This document shows, piece after piece, positions 7,026 through 15,260 of a stretch of 41,513 bases of DNA. Under the pieces are notes generated by a model, which saw only the letters and a list, made by a program, of their open reading frames with translations, did no database searches and had not been told where the DNA came from. The first letter of the stretch is position 1, and every line of letters begins with the position of its first letter. Both the position numbers and the translations under genes were made by a program. Source of the DNA: AC-69 sp035701505. Its GTDB lineage: Bacteria; Actinomycetota; UBA4738; HRBIN12. The stretch is taken from positions 1 to 41,513 of the forward strand of contig DASSSA010000049.1 in the NCBI GenBank assembly GCA_035701505.1, read 5' to 3'.

Positions 7026-8189
7026 GTGCCGGTAGGGCCGCCGGCGCTCCTCGCGCTCGAGGACGGAACCGTCTTCCGGGGGCGGGGGTTCGGGGCCACG
7101 GGGGAGGCGTTCGGGGAGGCGGTGTTCAACACCGCGATGTCCGGCTACCAGGAGGTCCTGACCGACCCCTCGTACGCCGGACAGGTCGTGGCCATGACCT
7201 GCCCGCATCAAGGCAACTACGGGACGAACCGCGAGGATGCCGAGTCTGCCCAGGTTCGCGTGGCCGGGTTCGCCGTTCGGGAGGCGTCACGCCGCGCGTC
7301 GAGCTGGCGGGGCGAGCGGACCCTGTGGGAGGAGCTCGCCGTCGCCGGGGTCGTCGGCATCGAGGGCATCGACACCCGCCGGCTCACCCTTCGGCTCCGT
7401 GAGTCCGGCGCCATGCGGTGCGGCGTCTCGACCGAGGACCTGGATCCCCCGTCCCTCGTGCGACGGATCCTGTCGACGCCGGGTATGGAGGGGACCGACC
7501 TGGCTCGGACCGTGACGGTCGCTGAGCCGTACGGGGCCGGAAGCTTGGTGGGACCGGCCGACGGCTCGCGCGACCCGGTGCTCAGGGTCGCGGCGTACGA
7601 CTTCGGGTTGAAGCGGAACATCCTTCGGCTGCTGGCCGCGGCGGGATGTGAGGTGATCGTGTTCCCCGCCCGAACCGTGGCAGCCGCCATCCTGGCCGAT
7701 GGGTTCGACGGGGTGTTCCTGTCCAACGGACCGGGCGATCCGGCCGCCACGACGTACGGCGTCGACGCGGCCAGGGAGTTGCTCGGCAAGGTGCCCGTGT
7801 TCGGGATCTGTCTGGGTCATCAGCTGCTCGGGCTGGCCCTGGACGGGCGGACCTACAAGATGAAGTTCGGCCATCGGGGGGCGAACCAACCCGTCCGGGA
7901 TCTGGCCACTGGAAGGGTCGAGGTGACCTCCCACAACCACGGGTTCGCCGTGGACCCGGAGGGTTGGGGGTCACGGACCGCCGAGCGAGACGATGAGCGG
8001 GCGATCGTGCGAACGCCGTTCGGCAGGGTCGCCCTGACCCACTGGAACCTGAACGACGGGACGCTCGAGGGCCTGCGGTGCCTGGACGTCCCGGCCCTCT
8101 CGGTCCAGTACCACCCCGAAGCGGCCCCCGGGCCGCACGATTCGCGCCACCTGTTCGAGGAGTTCCGTGAGCTGATGGTGCATGCCTAA
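7026..8189 (+). CDS. carA: Carbamoyl phosphate synthase small (glutaminase) subunit
   Basis: 387 residues. Class I glutamine amidotransferase that delivers ammonia to CarB. N-terminal CarA domain 1-180; amidotransferase domain with nucleophile C262 (FGICLGHQ), H363 and E365 (QYHPEAAPGP). The longer frame from 6975 would overlap pyrC. The GTG at 7026 is preferred because GGGGAG lies 8 nt upstream and the following PALLALEDGTVFRG fits the family N-terminus. It overlaps carB by 8 nt. Confidence 0.96.
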   Translation: MPVGPPALLALEDGTVFRGRGFGATGEAFGEAVFNTAMSGYQEVLTDPSYAGQVVAMTCPHQGNYGTNREDAESAQVRVAGFAVREASRRASSWRGERTLWEELAVAGVVGIEGIDTRRLTLRLRESGAMRCGVSTEDLDPPSLVRRILSTPGMEGTDLARTVTVAEPYGAGSLVGPADGSRDPVLRVAAYDFGLKRNILRLLAAAGCEVIVFPARTVAAAILADGFDGVFLSNGPGDPAATTYGVDAARELLGKVPVFGICLGHQLLGLALDGRTYKMKFGHRGANQPVRDLATGRVEVTSHNHGFAVDPEGWGSRTAERDDERAIVRTPFGRVALTHWNLNDGTLEGLRCLDVPALSVQYHPEAAPGPHDSRHLFEEFRELMVHA

Positions 8190-11100
8190 GCGGACCGACG
8201 TCCACCGGATCCTGGTGATCGGCTCCGGGCCGATCGTGATCGGACAGGCCTGCGAGTTCGACTACTCGGGGACGCAGGCGTGTGCCGTCCTGCGTCGCGA
8301 GGGCTACCACGTGTCGCTGGTGAACCCGAACCCCGCGACGATCATGACCGACCCGGAGTTCGCCGACGCGACCTACCTCGAGCCGCTCACGCAGGAGTCG
8401 ATGCTCTCCGTCATCGAGCGGGAGCGACCGGACTCGATGCTGCCCACGATGGGCGGGCAGACCGGGCTGAACGTGGCGGTCGAGCTGGCCGAATCCGGCG
8501 AGCTCGACCGCCTGGGTGTGCGGCTGCTCGGGGCGAGCCCGGAGGCCATCCACCGGGCGGAGGACCGGAGCGGCTTCCATCGCACCATGGTCGATGCGGG
8601 GCTGCCCGTTCCCCGGTCGGGGACCGCCCGGTCGGTGGACGAGGCGATGCGCGTTGCGGGATTCATCGGCTACCCGGTCATCGTCCGCCCCTCGTTCATG
8701 CTGGGCGGCGGAGGGAGCGGGTTCGTCACCGACCCTGCGTCGCTCGCCGAACTCGTCGTGCGGAGCCTGGCCGCCAGCCCCGCGACCGAGGTGCTGGTGG
8801 AGGAGTCCCTCGCTGGCTGGAAGGAGTTCGAGCTCGAGGTGATGCGGGACGGCGCCGACAACGCCGTGGTCATCTGCTCGATCGAGAACCTGGACCCCAT
8901 GGGGGTTCACACGGGCGACTCGATCACCGTCGCCCCCCAGCAAACGCTGACCGACCGGGAATACCAGGACATGCGCGACGCCGCGCTGGCGTGCATCCGG
9001 GCCATCGGCGTCGAGACCGGCGGCTCCAACATCCAGTTCGCCGTCAGCCCTCGGGACGGACGGATGGTGCTGATCGAGATGAACCCCCGCGTCTCCCGGT
9101 CCTCCGCTCTGGCATCGAAGGCCACGGGGTTCCCCATCGCGAAGGTGGCGGCGCTGCTCGCGGTGGGGTACCGACTCGACGAGATCACGAACGACATCAC
9201 CGGCCAGACCCCGGCGGCATTCGAGCCGACCCTCGACTACGTGGTGGTCAAGGTGCCTCGGTTCGCGTTCGAGAAGTTCCCGGAGACCGATCCCGTCCTC
9301 ACCTCCACCATGAAGTCCGTGGGCGAGGTCATGGCCATCGGCCGCACGTTCAAGGAAGCCCTGGGGAAGGCGTGGCGTTCGGTGGAACGATCCGGCTTCG
9401 ACCTCGGCCCGGTGACTGGCCGGTCCGACCAGCCGGTCCTCTTGTCCCTCGGCATCCCCGCGGAACGCCAGCTCCATCTGGTCGAGGCGGCGCTCGCCGC
9501 CGGGCACTCGGTCGAGGAGGTCGCCGGCGCCTCGGGCGTCGATCCCTGGTTCGTGGACCAGATCGCCCAGGTCCTCGAGGAAACCCGTGCGCTGCATGGC
9601 CGAGCGCTGGACTCGATCTCCCATGTCGAGCTGCGCGAGGCCAAGCGCGTCGGGCTCAGCGACGCCCGGATCGGCTGGCTGACCGGCTCGACGGAGCTGG
9701 GCGTTCGCCGGCGCCGGGACGAGCTCGCCGTGGCTCCGGTGTTCAAGACCGTCGACACGTGCGGCGGCGAATTCCCGGCGGTGACGCCCTATCACTACTC
9801 CACCTACGAAGAGGAGGACGAGGTTGGTCCCGCGGCCCGCCCCCGCATCGTGATCCTCGGGGCCGGGCCGAACCGGATCGGGCAGGGGATCGAGTTCGAC
9901 TACGCCTGCGTCCACGCCGCGTACGCGCTTCGCGACTCGGGCTTCGAGGCGGTGATGGTGAACAGCAACCCGGAGACGGTCTCGACCGACTACGACACCA
10001 GCGGCCGACTGTACTTCGAGCCGGTGTCTGCGGAGGATGTCTTGGCCGTCTGCCGGAAGGAGCGGCCCATCGGGGTCATCGTCCAGCTCGGCGGGCAGAC
10101 CCCCCTGAAGCTCGCGCACGTCCTGGAGGCGGAGGGGTTCACGGTGCTCGGGACGCGGCCGGAGGCCATCGACCTGGCCGAGGACCGCGGGAAATTCGCC
10201 GCCCTGTGCTCCGAGCTGGGGATCTCCGCGCCGCCCCACGGCGAGGCCAGGGACCTCGGGGAGGCTCGGGGGGTGGCGGCCAGGGTCGGCTACCCGGTGG
10301 TGGTCCGCCCGTCCTACGTGCTCGGCGGCCGGGCCATGGAGATCGTCTACGGCGAGGATGAGTTGGAGCGGTTCGTCCGCACGGCCGCGGATGCCTCACC
10401 CGACCACCCCGTCCTGATCGATCGGTTCCTGGAAGGAGCGATCGAGGTGGACGTCGACGCCGTGGCGGACGGCGCCGACGTGTTCGTCGGCGCCGTCATG
10501 GAGCACATCGAGGAGGCCGGCGTGCATTCGGGCGACTCCTCCTGCGCCATCCCGCCACCCACGCTCTCGGACGAGGAGCTGGACGAGGTCGAGCGGATCA
10601 CGGCGGTGCTGGCGCGCCGCCTCGGGGTCCGCGGCCTGATGAACCTCCAGCTGGCCGTGAAGGACGAGCGGATCTGGGTGCTCGAGGCCAACCCTCGGGC
10701 GTCTCGGACCGTCCCGTTCGTGTCCAAGGTCACCGGCGTACCGCTGGCCAAGGCGGCCACCATGGTGCTCGCGGGCCGAACGCTCGCCGAGCTCGCCGCC
10801 AACGGCCTCATCCCATCGGAGCCTGGCCACTACCGACGCCTGCCCTACACCTCCGTGAAGGCCGCAGTGCTCCCGTTCGGCCGGTTCCCCGGGGCGGACT
10901 CCGTGCTCGGCCCGGAGATGCGATCGACTGGCGAGGTCATGGGGGTGGACCGCGATCCGGGGATGGCCCTTGCCAAGGCACTGGTGGCGAGCGGCGCGGC
11001 GCTCCCCCGGGAAGGTACGGTCTTCGTGTCGGTGTCGAACCGCGACAAGCGCGCCATCCTGTTCCCGGCGAAGCGCCTGGCCGATATGGGGTTCCGGCTG

Positions 11101-11475
11101 CTGGCCACCAAGGGAACGGCTGGGGTGCTCCGCCGAGCGGGCATCGAGGTCACGAAGGTCGACAAGGTCTCCGAGGGGACGCCGAGCGTGATCGACATGA
11201 TCGAGGAGGGTCGGGTGGATCTCGTCATCAACACGCCGTTCGGCCGGGGGCCACGAACCGACGGGTACCACATCCGGACCGCGGCCTGGCAAGCCGGGAT
11301 CCCCTGCGTGACGACCCTGCCGGGGGTGCTGGCGGCGATCCGGGGGATCGAGGCGCTCGGGGAAGGTCCCACGGAACCTCGTTCGCTGCAGGAATACCAC
11401 GCGCTCGCCCGGGACTCCTCGCCGGCGCGGGCCGTGCTCGACCTCAGGGCGGAAGCCGAGGTGGCGACGACATGA
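8182..11475 (+). CDS. carB: Carbamoyl phosphate synthase large subunit
   Basis: 1097 residues, the standard length. Two tandem ATP-grasp halves are apparent: carboxyphosphate half about 1-550, with GSGPIVIGQACEFDYSG near residue 15 and MGGQTGLNVA; carbamoyl-phosphate half about 551-935, with GAGPNRIGQGIEFDYA and LGGQTPLK. An MGS-like C-terminal domain (about 940-1097, with NRDKRAILFPAKRLADMGFRLLATKGTA) is usually the allosteric site for UMP/IMP and ornithine. It makes carbamoyl phosphate for both pyrB and the argF at 33323. A long antisense reading frame over this gene is a high-GC shadow. Confidence 0.98.
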   Translation: MPKRTDVHRILVIGSGPIVIGQACEFDYSGTQACAVLRREGYHVSLVNPNPATIMTDPEFADATYLEPLTQESMLSVIERERPDSMLPTMGGQTGLNVAVELAESGELDRLGVRLLGASPEAIHRAEDRSGFHRTMVDAGLPVPRSGTARSVDEAMRVAGFIGYPVIVRPSFMLGGGGSGFVTDPASLAELVVRSLAASPATEVLVEESLAGWKEFELEVMRDGADNAVVICSIENLDPMGVHTGDSITVAPQQTLTDREYQDMRDAALACIRAIGVETGGSNIQFAVSPRDGRMVLIEMNPRVSRSSALASKATGFPIAKVAALLAVGYRLDEITNDITGQTPAAFEPTLDYVVVKVPRFAFEKFPETDPVLTSTMKSVGEVMAIGRTFKEALGKAWRSVERSGFDLGPVTGRSDQPVLLSLGIPAERQLHLVEAALAAGHSVEEVAGASGVDPWFVDQIAQVLEETRALHGRALDSISHVELREAKRVGLSDARIGWLTGSTELGVRRRRDELAVAPVFKTVDTCGGEFPAVTPYHYSTYEEEDEVGPAARPRIVILGAGPNRIGQGIEFDYACVHAAYALRDSGFEAVMVNSNPETVSTDYDTSGRLYFEPVSAEDVLAVCRKERPIGVIVQLGGQTPLKLAHVLEAEGFTVLGTRPEAIDLAEDRGKFAALCSELGISAPPHGEARDLGEARGVAARVGYPVVVRPSYVLGGRAMEIVYGEDELERFVRTAADASPDHPVLIDRFLEGAIEVDVDAVADGADVFVGAVMEHIEEAGVHSGDSSCAIPPPTLSDEELDEVERITAVLARRLGVRGLMNLQLAVKDERIWVLEANPRASRTVPFVSKVTGVPLAKAATMVLAGRTLAELAANGLIPSEPGHYRRLPYTSVKAAVLPFGRFPGADSVLGPEMRSTGEVMGVDRDPGMALAKALVASGAALPREGTVFVSVSNRDKRAILFPAKRLADMGFRLLATKGTAGVLRRAGIEVTKVDKVSEGTPSVIDMIEEGRVDLVINTPFGRGPRTDGYHIRTAAWQAGIPCVTTLPGVLAAIRGIEALGEGPTEPRSLQEYHALARDSSPARAVLDLRAEAEVATT

Positions 11476-12347
11476 GGCGGGTGCGGGCCGAGATCCTGAA
11501 CTCGCGCAAGCTCGGCGCCTTCCAATCGATCACCCTCGTCGCGCCCGAGATCGCCGACCGAGCCCGTCCCGGCCAGTTCGTCTCGGTGGCCATGCCGGAT
11601 GACCGGCGGTTCATCCTTCGGCGACACTTCTCCATCCACCAGGCGTCACGGCGCGGCGGTTGGGCGGGGACGCTGGAGTTCGTGTTCGACCCGCAGGGTC
11701 CGGGGGCCGAGTGGCTGGCGGAAGCCAAGGCGCACCAGTTCCTCGACGTGATCGGTCCGCTGGGCAGGGCGTTCGCCTACCCGCGCGCGCCAAGCAACTG
11801 CCTCCTGGTGTCGGAGGGCTACGGCGCGAGCTCGATCTTCTTCCTTGCGCAGGAGCTACGGGCCCGGGGCAAGCGAGTCGACATGGTCCTCGGGGCGAGC
11901 GAGGAGAGCCATCTGTTCAAACCGATCGAGGCCAAGCGGCTGTCCCAGACTATCGTCATCGTCACCGCCGACGGCAGCTCGGGTGAGCACGGCTCGGTGA
12001 TGGACGTCGTTCCCCGCGCGGCCCAGGGCGCCGGCACCGAGGTGATCTACGCGGCCGGCCCCCGCCCCATGCTCCGCACCGTGGCCGAGTTCTGCATCGA
12101 GCAACGCATCCCCGCGCAGGTCGCCGTGGAGGAGGAGATGGCCTGCGGCACCGGGCTGTGCTTCACCTGCGTCGTGCCGGTGATCCGAAAGGATGGGTCT
12201 GGCTACGACAATCTCCGGTCGTGCACGGAAGGGCCCGTGTTCAATCCGGCCCGCGTGTTCTGGGACCGGTGGACGAGCGAAGAGACGCGCGCCATCCCCA
12301 CGCCCCCGGAGGGCTTCCCACGGGTGGTGAGCTCATGGCCGGCGTGA
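11472..12347 (+). CDS. pyrK: Dihydroorotate dehydrogenase electron-transfer subunit (PyrK-like)
   Basis: 291 residues of the ferredoxin-reductase fold: FAD barrel (about 1-105, with RPGQFVSVAMP and ILRRHFSIH), nucleotide domain (about 106-215, with AAGPRPML) and a C-terminal [2Fe-2S] site with four cysteines in PyrK spacing (C225, C230, C233, C251; MACGTGLCFTC ... SCTEGPVF). Start ATG 11472 overlaps the carB stop (ATGA). Two departures from usual PyrK are visible: the FAD motif RRPxSI reads RRHFSI, and the glycine-rich pyridine-nucleotide loop, normally GGxG, reads SEGYGAS (114-120). The neighbour is a diverged PyrD, so the two may have changed together. Confidence 0.88.
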   Translation: MRRVRAEILNSRKLGAFQSITLVAPEIADRARPGQFVSVAMPDDRRFILRRHFSIHQASRRGGWAGTLEFVFDPQGPGAEWLAEAKAHQFLDVIGPLGRAFAYPRAPSNCLLVSEGYGASSIFFLAQELRARGKRVDMVLGASEESHLFKPIEAKRLSQTIVIVTADGSSGEHGSVMDVVPRAAQGAGTEVIYAAGPRPMLRTVAEFCIEQRIPAQVAVEEEMACGTGLCFTCVVPVIRKDGSGYDNLRSCTEGPVFNPARVFWDRWTSEETRAIPTPPEGFPRVVSSWPA

Positions 12348-13297
12348 AGCAGAGCTTGTCGGTGGACCTCGCGGGAATTCGGCTCGCCTCTCCAGTGCTG
12401 GCGGCATCGGGGTGCGCCGGGACCGGCCGTGAGCTCGCCGGGCTGGCCGACCTTCGGCGCCTCGGCGGCCTGGTGACGCGGACCCTCACATACAAGCCCT
12501 CCAGGGGATGGCCGGGTCCCCGTGTGGCCGAGACGGCCTCGGGGATCGTGACCGGCGTCGGGCTCCAGAATGCCGGCGTGCGGGCGTTCGTCGCGGAGGA
12601 CCTGCCGCGCCTGGCCCGGACGGGGATCCCCGTGTTGGCCTCGGTGGGCGGCGCCAGCCTTCAGGGGTACATCCGGGCGGCGAGCATCCTGCGTGGGGAG
12701 CGCGGCCTCGCGGGCCTGGAGGTGTACCTCTCGGGACCAGATGAGGAGAACGAGGGCCTTCCGTTCTATTCGCGGATCGATCGCATGGCCGAGGTGATCG
12801 GGGCGGTCTCGCGACTGTCCATGGTGCCGGTGTTCGCCAAACTGCCCGCGCTCATCCCCGACCTCGTCCCGGCGGCCCGCGGATGCATTCGGGCCGGAGC
12901 CCACGGGCTCACCCTCATCGACGCGGTCCCCGCGATGGCGGTGGACGTTCGACGGTTGCGCCCACGCCTCGGCGCCGTCGTCGGGGGGCTCTCCGGGCCG
13001 GCCATCCGGCCCATCGCGGTCGCGGCGGTGTTCCGGGTGGCCCAGGCATTGCCGCAGGTCCCCGTGATGGGGGTCGGCGGGATCGCCACGGCGGAGGATG
13101 CCGTGGAGTTCCTCCTCGCGGGGGCGTGGGCCGTTCAGGTGGGGACCGCGCTCATGGTGAACCCCTCGGCCCCCACGGAGATCGCGCAGGGCATCGCTCA
13201 GTATCTGCATGCCAAGGGCCTGGCCTCTCCTGGGGATCTTCGGGAGCGGATGCGTCTGACCGGCGAGCGGCCGGCTCGAGGTGCGTCGGCATCGTGA
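12335..13297 (+). CDS. pyrD: Dihydroorotate dehydrogenase family protein with a remodelled active site (class 1B-like)
   Basis: 320 residues, TIM-barrel flavoprotein beginning MAGVKQSLSVDLAGIRL at ATG 12335 (a longer frame to 12158 would run inside pyrK). FMN-binding parts are intact: ASGCAGTGRE (24-32), GLQNAG (76-81), K169, GGLSGPAIRPIAV (217-229), GVGGIATAEDA (246-256) and AWAVQVGTA (264-272). The class 1 catalytic loop NISCPN is replaced by YLSGPD (131-136): the catalytic Cys position is Gly134, and the flanking orotate-binding Asn residues are Tyr131 and Asp136. The INT motif is IDA (D196), the pocket Lys (VTK) is Arg49, and SPN after K169 is PAL. Position in the operon between pyrK and pyrF argues for dihydroorotate oxidation, but the chemistry cannot be standard. 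Confidence 0.85.
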   Translation: MAGVKQSLSVDLAGIRLASPVLAASGCAGTGRELAGLADLRRLGGLVTRTLTYKPSRGWPGPRVAETASGIVTGVGLQNAGVRAFVAEDLPRLARTGIPVLASVGGASLQGYIRAASILRGERGLAGLEVYLSGPDEENEGLPFYSRIDRMAEVIGAVSRLSMVPVFAKLPALIPDLVPAARGCIRAGAHGLTLIDAVPAMAVDVRRLRPRLGAVVGGLSGPAIRPIAVAAVFRVAQALPQVPVMGVGGIATAEDAVEFLLAGAWAVQVGTALMVNPSAPTEIAQGIAQYLHAKGLASPGDLRERMRLTGERPARGASAS

Positions 13298-13977
13298 TCC
13301 CATCCCCGGAGAATCCACTCGTCGTTGCTCTCGACGTGACGGATCTCGAGCGCGCCGAGTCCTTGGCGCGGGCGGTGGGGCCGGCGGCGGCGATGGTGAA
13401 GGTCGGACTGGAGCTGTTCACGGCCCACGGGCCTGCATCCGTCGTGCGCATCCAGTCGATCGCCCCGGTGTTCCTGGACCTGAAGCTGCACGACATCCCG
13501 ACCACCGTGGAACGGGCGGCCCGCAACGTGGCCCGCCTGGGCGTGTCAATGCTCACGGTGCACGCGATGGGAGGTGAGGCCATGATGGCCGCCGCGGTCC
13601 GTGGTGCAACGCAAGGGGCGGAGGAGGCCGGTCGCGCCTCGCCCGCGGTGGCGGCGGTGACCGTGTTGTCCAGCCTGTCGGGGGAGTCTCTGGCGTCCCC
13701 GGCGTCGCTGGCCTTCGAGGCCAGAGCCGCAGGGGCGGCGGGCGCCGTCGTGTCGGGGGAAGACGTCGCGGTGGTCCGCGAGGTGACCGGCGAGGAGTTC
13801 TGTCTGGTCGTCCCGGGCATCCGGCCGGCCGGTTCGAACGGCCACGATCAGGTTCGGATCCTGACCCCGGAGGAGGCACTCGTTGCTGGGGCCGACTACC
13901 TGGTGGTCGGTCGTCCCATCACCGAGTCGACCGACCCGTCGGCTGCGGCGAGGAGCATCCTGGCGACGATCCGCTGA
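13294..13977 (+). CDS. pyrF: Orotidine 5'-phosphate decarboxylase
   Basis: 227 residues; final step to UMP. The catalytic array DLKLHDIPTTV gives D62, K64 and D67. The phosphate-binding region PGIRPAG and the C-terminal DYLVVGRPITES are intact. It belongs to the shorter bacterial group rather than the long mycobacterial type. Start GTG 13294 overlaps the pyrD stop (GTGA). It ends the operon: pyrE, which must supply orotidine monophosphate, is not within the window. Confidence 0.95.
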   Translation: MIPSPENPLVVALDVTDLERAESLARAVGPAAAMVKVGLELFTAHGPASVVRIQSIAPVFLDLKLHDIPTTVERAARNVARLGVSMLTVHAMGGEAMMAAAVRGATQGAEEAGRASPAVAAVTVLSSLSGESLASPASLAFEARAAGAAGAVVSGEDVAVVREVTGEEFCLVVPGIRPAGSNGHDQVRILTPEEALVAGADYLVVGRPITESTDPSAAARSILATIR

Positions 13978-14036
13978 CGTTCGGTCGGCGAGTCGCCCGT
14001 GCGAAGCGAAACCGCAGGTGAGGCGGTACGCTCGCG

Positions 14037-14066
14037 TTGCTGCGCCCCAGAGGGCGTGTCTATACT
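14037..14066 (+). promoter_or_regulatory. Promoter of the mihF-gmk-rpoZ-coaBC unit
   Basis: TTGCTG (14037-14042), 18-nt spacer, TATACT (14061-14066), followed by a roughly 33-nt leader with AAAGGAG before the mihF ATG. One of the three best sigma-A-like promoters in the window. Confidence 0.6.
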
Positions 14067-14105
14067 CCCGAGACTTCCGACCGGATCGAGCAAAGGAGCC
14101 TCGTC

Positions 14106-14420
14106 ATGCCCCTACCCGTCCTGACCGATGAACAGCGGAAGCAGGCCTTGGAGAAGGCCGCGGAGGCCCGGAGGAAGCGCGCGGAGATCAAGGGTCAGCT
14201 GAAGTCCGGGAAGCTCACCCTTCGGGACATGCTGTCCAGGGAGGGCGACGACACCGTGGGGAAGATGAAGGTGTCCACCGTGCTCGAGTCCCTGCCCGGC
14301 GTGGGGAAGGTCCGGGCAAGGAAGATCATGGAGAAGCTGGACATCTCGGCCAGCCGCAGGATCCGCGGACTTGGGGCGAAGCAGCGGGACGCCCTCCTCG
14401 GCGAGTTCGCCAAGAAGTAA
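14106..14420 (+). CDS. mihF: Actinobacterial integration host factor (mIHF)
   Basis: 104 residues beginning MPLPVLTDEQRKQALEKAA at ATG 14106, with AAAGGAG just upstream. An N-terminal charged helix is followed by the helix-two-turn-helix core (VSTVLESLPGVGKVRARKIMEKL, about residues 55-80) typical of mIHF, a small nucleoid protein unrelated to enterobacterial IHF. Its location directly before gmk and rpoZ is the conserved actinobacterial order and a strong lineage marker. The TAA stop is in the same frame as gmk, with no ATG/GTG/TTG between them. Confidence 0.96.
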   Translation: MPLPVLTDEQRKQALEKAAEARRKRAEIKGQLKSGKLTLRDMLSREGDDTVGKMKVSTVLESLPGVGKVRARKIMEKLDISASRRIRGLGAKQRDALLGEFAKK

Positions 14421-14426
14421 CTCGCC

Positions 14427-14996
14427 CTGGCCGAGCGGGGAACCCTGTTCGTCATATCCGGCCCTTCCGGGGTGGGCAAGGGCACAGTCGTCCGGCGGTT
14501 GCTGGAACGGCATCCCGAGCTGCATCCGTCCGTCTCGGTGACCACGCGACCGCCGCGTCCGGGCGAGCGCGAGGGGATCGACTATCGCTTCGTCTCCGAC
14601 GAGGAGTTCGACCGGCTGGTGGCCGGTGGAGAGCTGCTGGAGTGGGCCCACGTGGTGGGCCATCGGTCGGGCACGCCGGCCGGGCCCGTGGAGGAGGCCC
14701 TGGCCGCCGGCCGGGACGTGGTCCTGGAGATCGACGTCCAGGGTGCCCGTCAAGTCCGGCAGCGGGCTCCGGGGGCCATCCTGATCTTCCTGGCCCCGCC
14801 GTCGCTGGAGGAGCTGGAGCGCCGCCTTCGGACTCGGGGGACCGAGGACGAGGCCCGACTGGCCCTTCGACTGGCCACCGCGACGGCGGAGATGGCCCAA
14901 CAGCCGGAGTTCGACCATGTCGTGGTGAACGATCGTCTGGACCAGGCGACGGCGCAGGTCGAGGCTATAATCCAGGCGTCCCGGACCATGAGCTGA
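14427..14996 (+). CDS. gmk: Guanylate kinase, apparent CTG start
   Basis: 189 residues from CTG 14427; phosphorylates GMP. P-loop ISGPSGVGKG, GMP-binding VTTRPPRPGEREGIDYRFV, and EIDVQGARQVR are all intact. The only conventional start (GTG 14472) codes for the valine inside the P-loop and would destroy ATP binding, so it cannot be right. The frame is open back to the mihF TAA (14418-14420), which lies in the same frame. Between them only CTG codons (14427, 14445) are near-cognate starts. CTG 14427 gives MAERGTLFVISGPSG, very like family N-termini, with a weak AAGAAG 9 nt upstream. Alternatives are re-initiation after mihF, TAA read-through to a MihF-Gmk fusion, or a sequence error. Confidence 0.85.
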   Translation: MAERGTLFVISGPSGVGKGTVVRRLLERHPELHPSVSVTTRPPRPGEREGIDYRFVSDEEFDRLVAGGELLEWAHVVGHRSGTPAGPVEEALAAGRDVVLEIDVQGARQVRQRAPGAILIFLAPPSLEELERRLRTRGTEDEARLALRLATATAEMAQQPEFDHVVVNDRLDQATAQVEAIIQASRTMS

Positions 14997-15011
14997 AGGA
15001 CGAGCGCACCC

Positions 15012-15260
15012 ATGATCGAACCGAAGATCGACGACCTGTTGGCCCAGGTCGACTCCAAGTACACGCTGGTCATCCTGGCGGCCAGGCGGGCTCGGGAGAT
15101 CAATTCCTATTACAACCAACTCGGCGAGGGCCGGGGCGAGTACGTGCCGCCGCTCGTCGAGACGGGCGGCCTCCAGAACAAGCCGCTGTCCATCGCCCTG
15201 GAGGAGATCTCCGAAGGGAAGATCCAGGCCGAGCGCCCCGAGGGGGTTGGGATCAAGTAG
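15012..15260 (+). CDS. rpoZ: RNA polymerase omega subunit
   Basis: 82 residues. Contains the omega signatures PKIDDLLAQVDSKYTLVILAARRAREINSYY (about 4-34) and PLSIALEEISEGKI (about 58-71). It stabilises the beta-prime subunit. Start ATG at 15012, with GAAGGACGAG upstream. The last 14 nt overlap the coaBC start, so the two are coupled. Confidence 0.96.
   Translation: MIEPKIDDLLAQVDSKYTLVILAARRAREINSYYNQLGEGRGEYVPPLVETGGLQNKPLSIALEEISEGKIQAERPEGVGIK

Noticed and set aside
5618..7132. A 504-codon minus-strand frame
   Set aside because: Antisense shadow of pyrC/carA with no recognisable domain.
7582..10239. An 885-codon open frame on the minus strand
   Set aside because: It lies wholly antisense to carA/carB, whose proteins are unmistakable. 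Long antisense frames arise from high-GC codon bias; the translated sequence is Arg/Gly/His-rich and matches no family I know.
12158..12334. Extended start for pyrD
   Set aside because: The extra residues would be read from within pyrK; family N-termini begin at MAGVKQSLSVDL.
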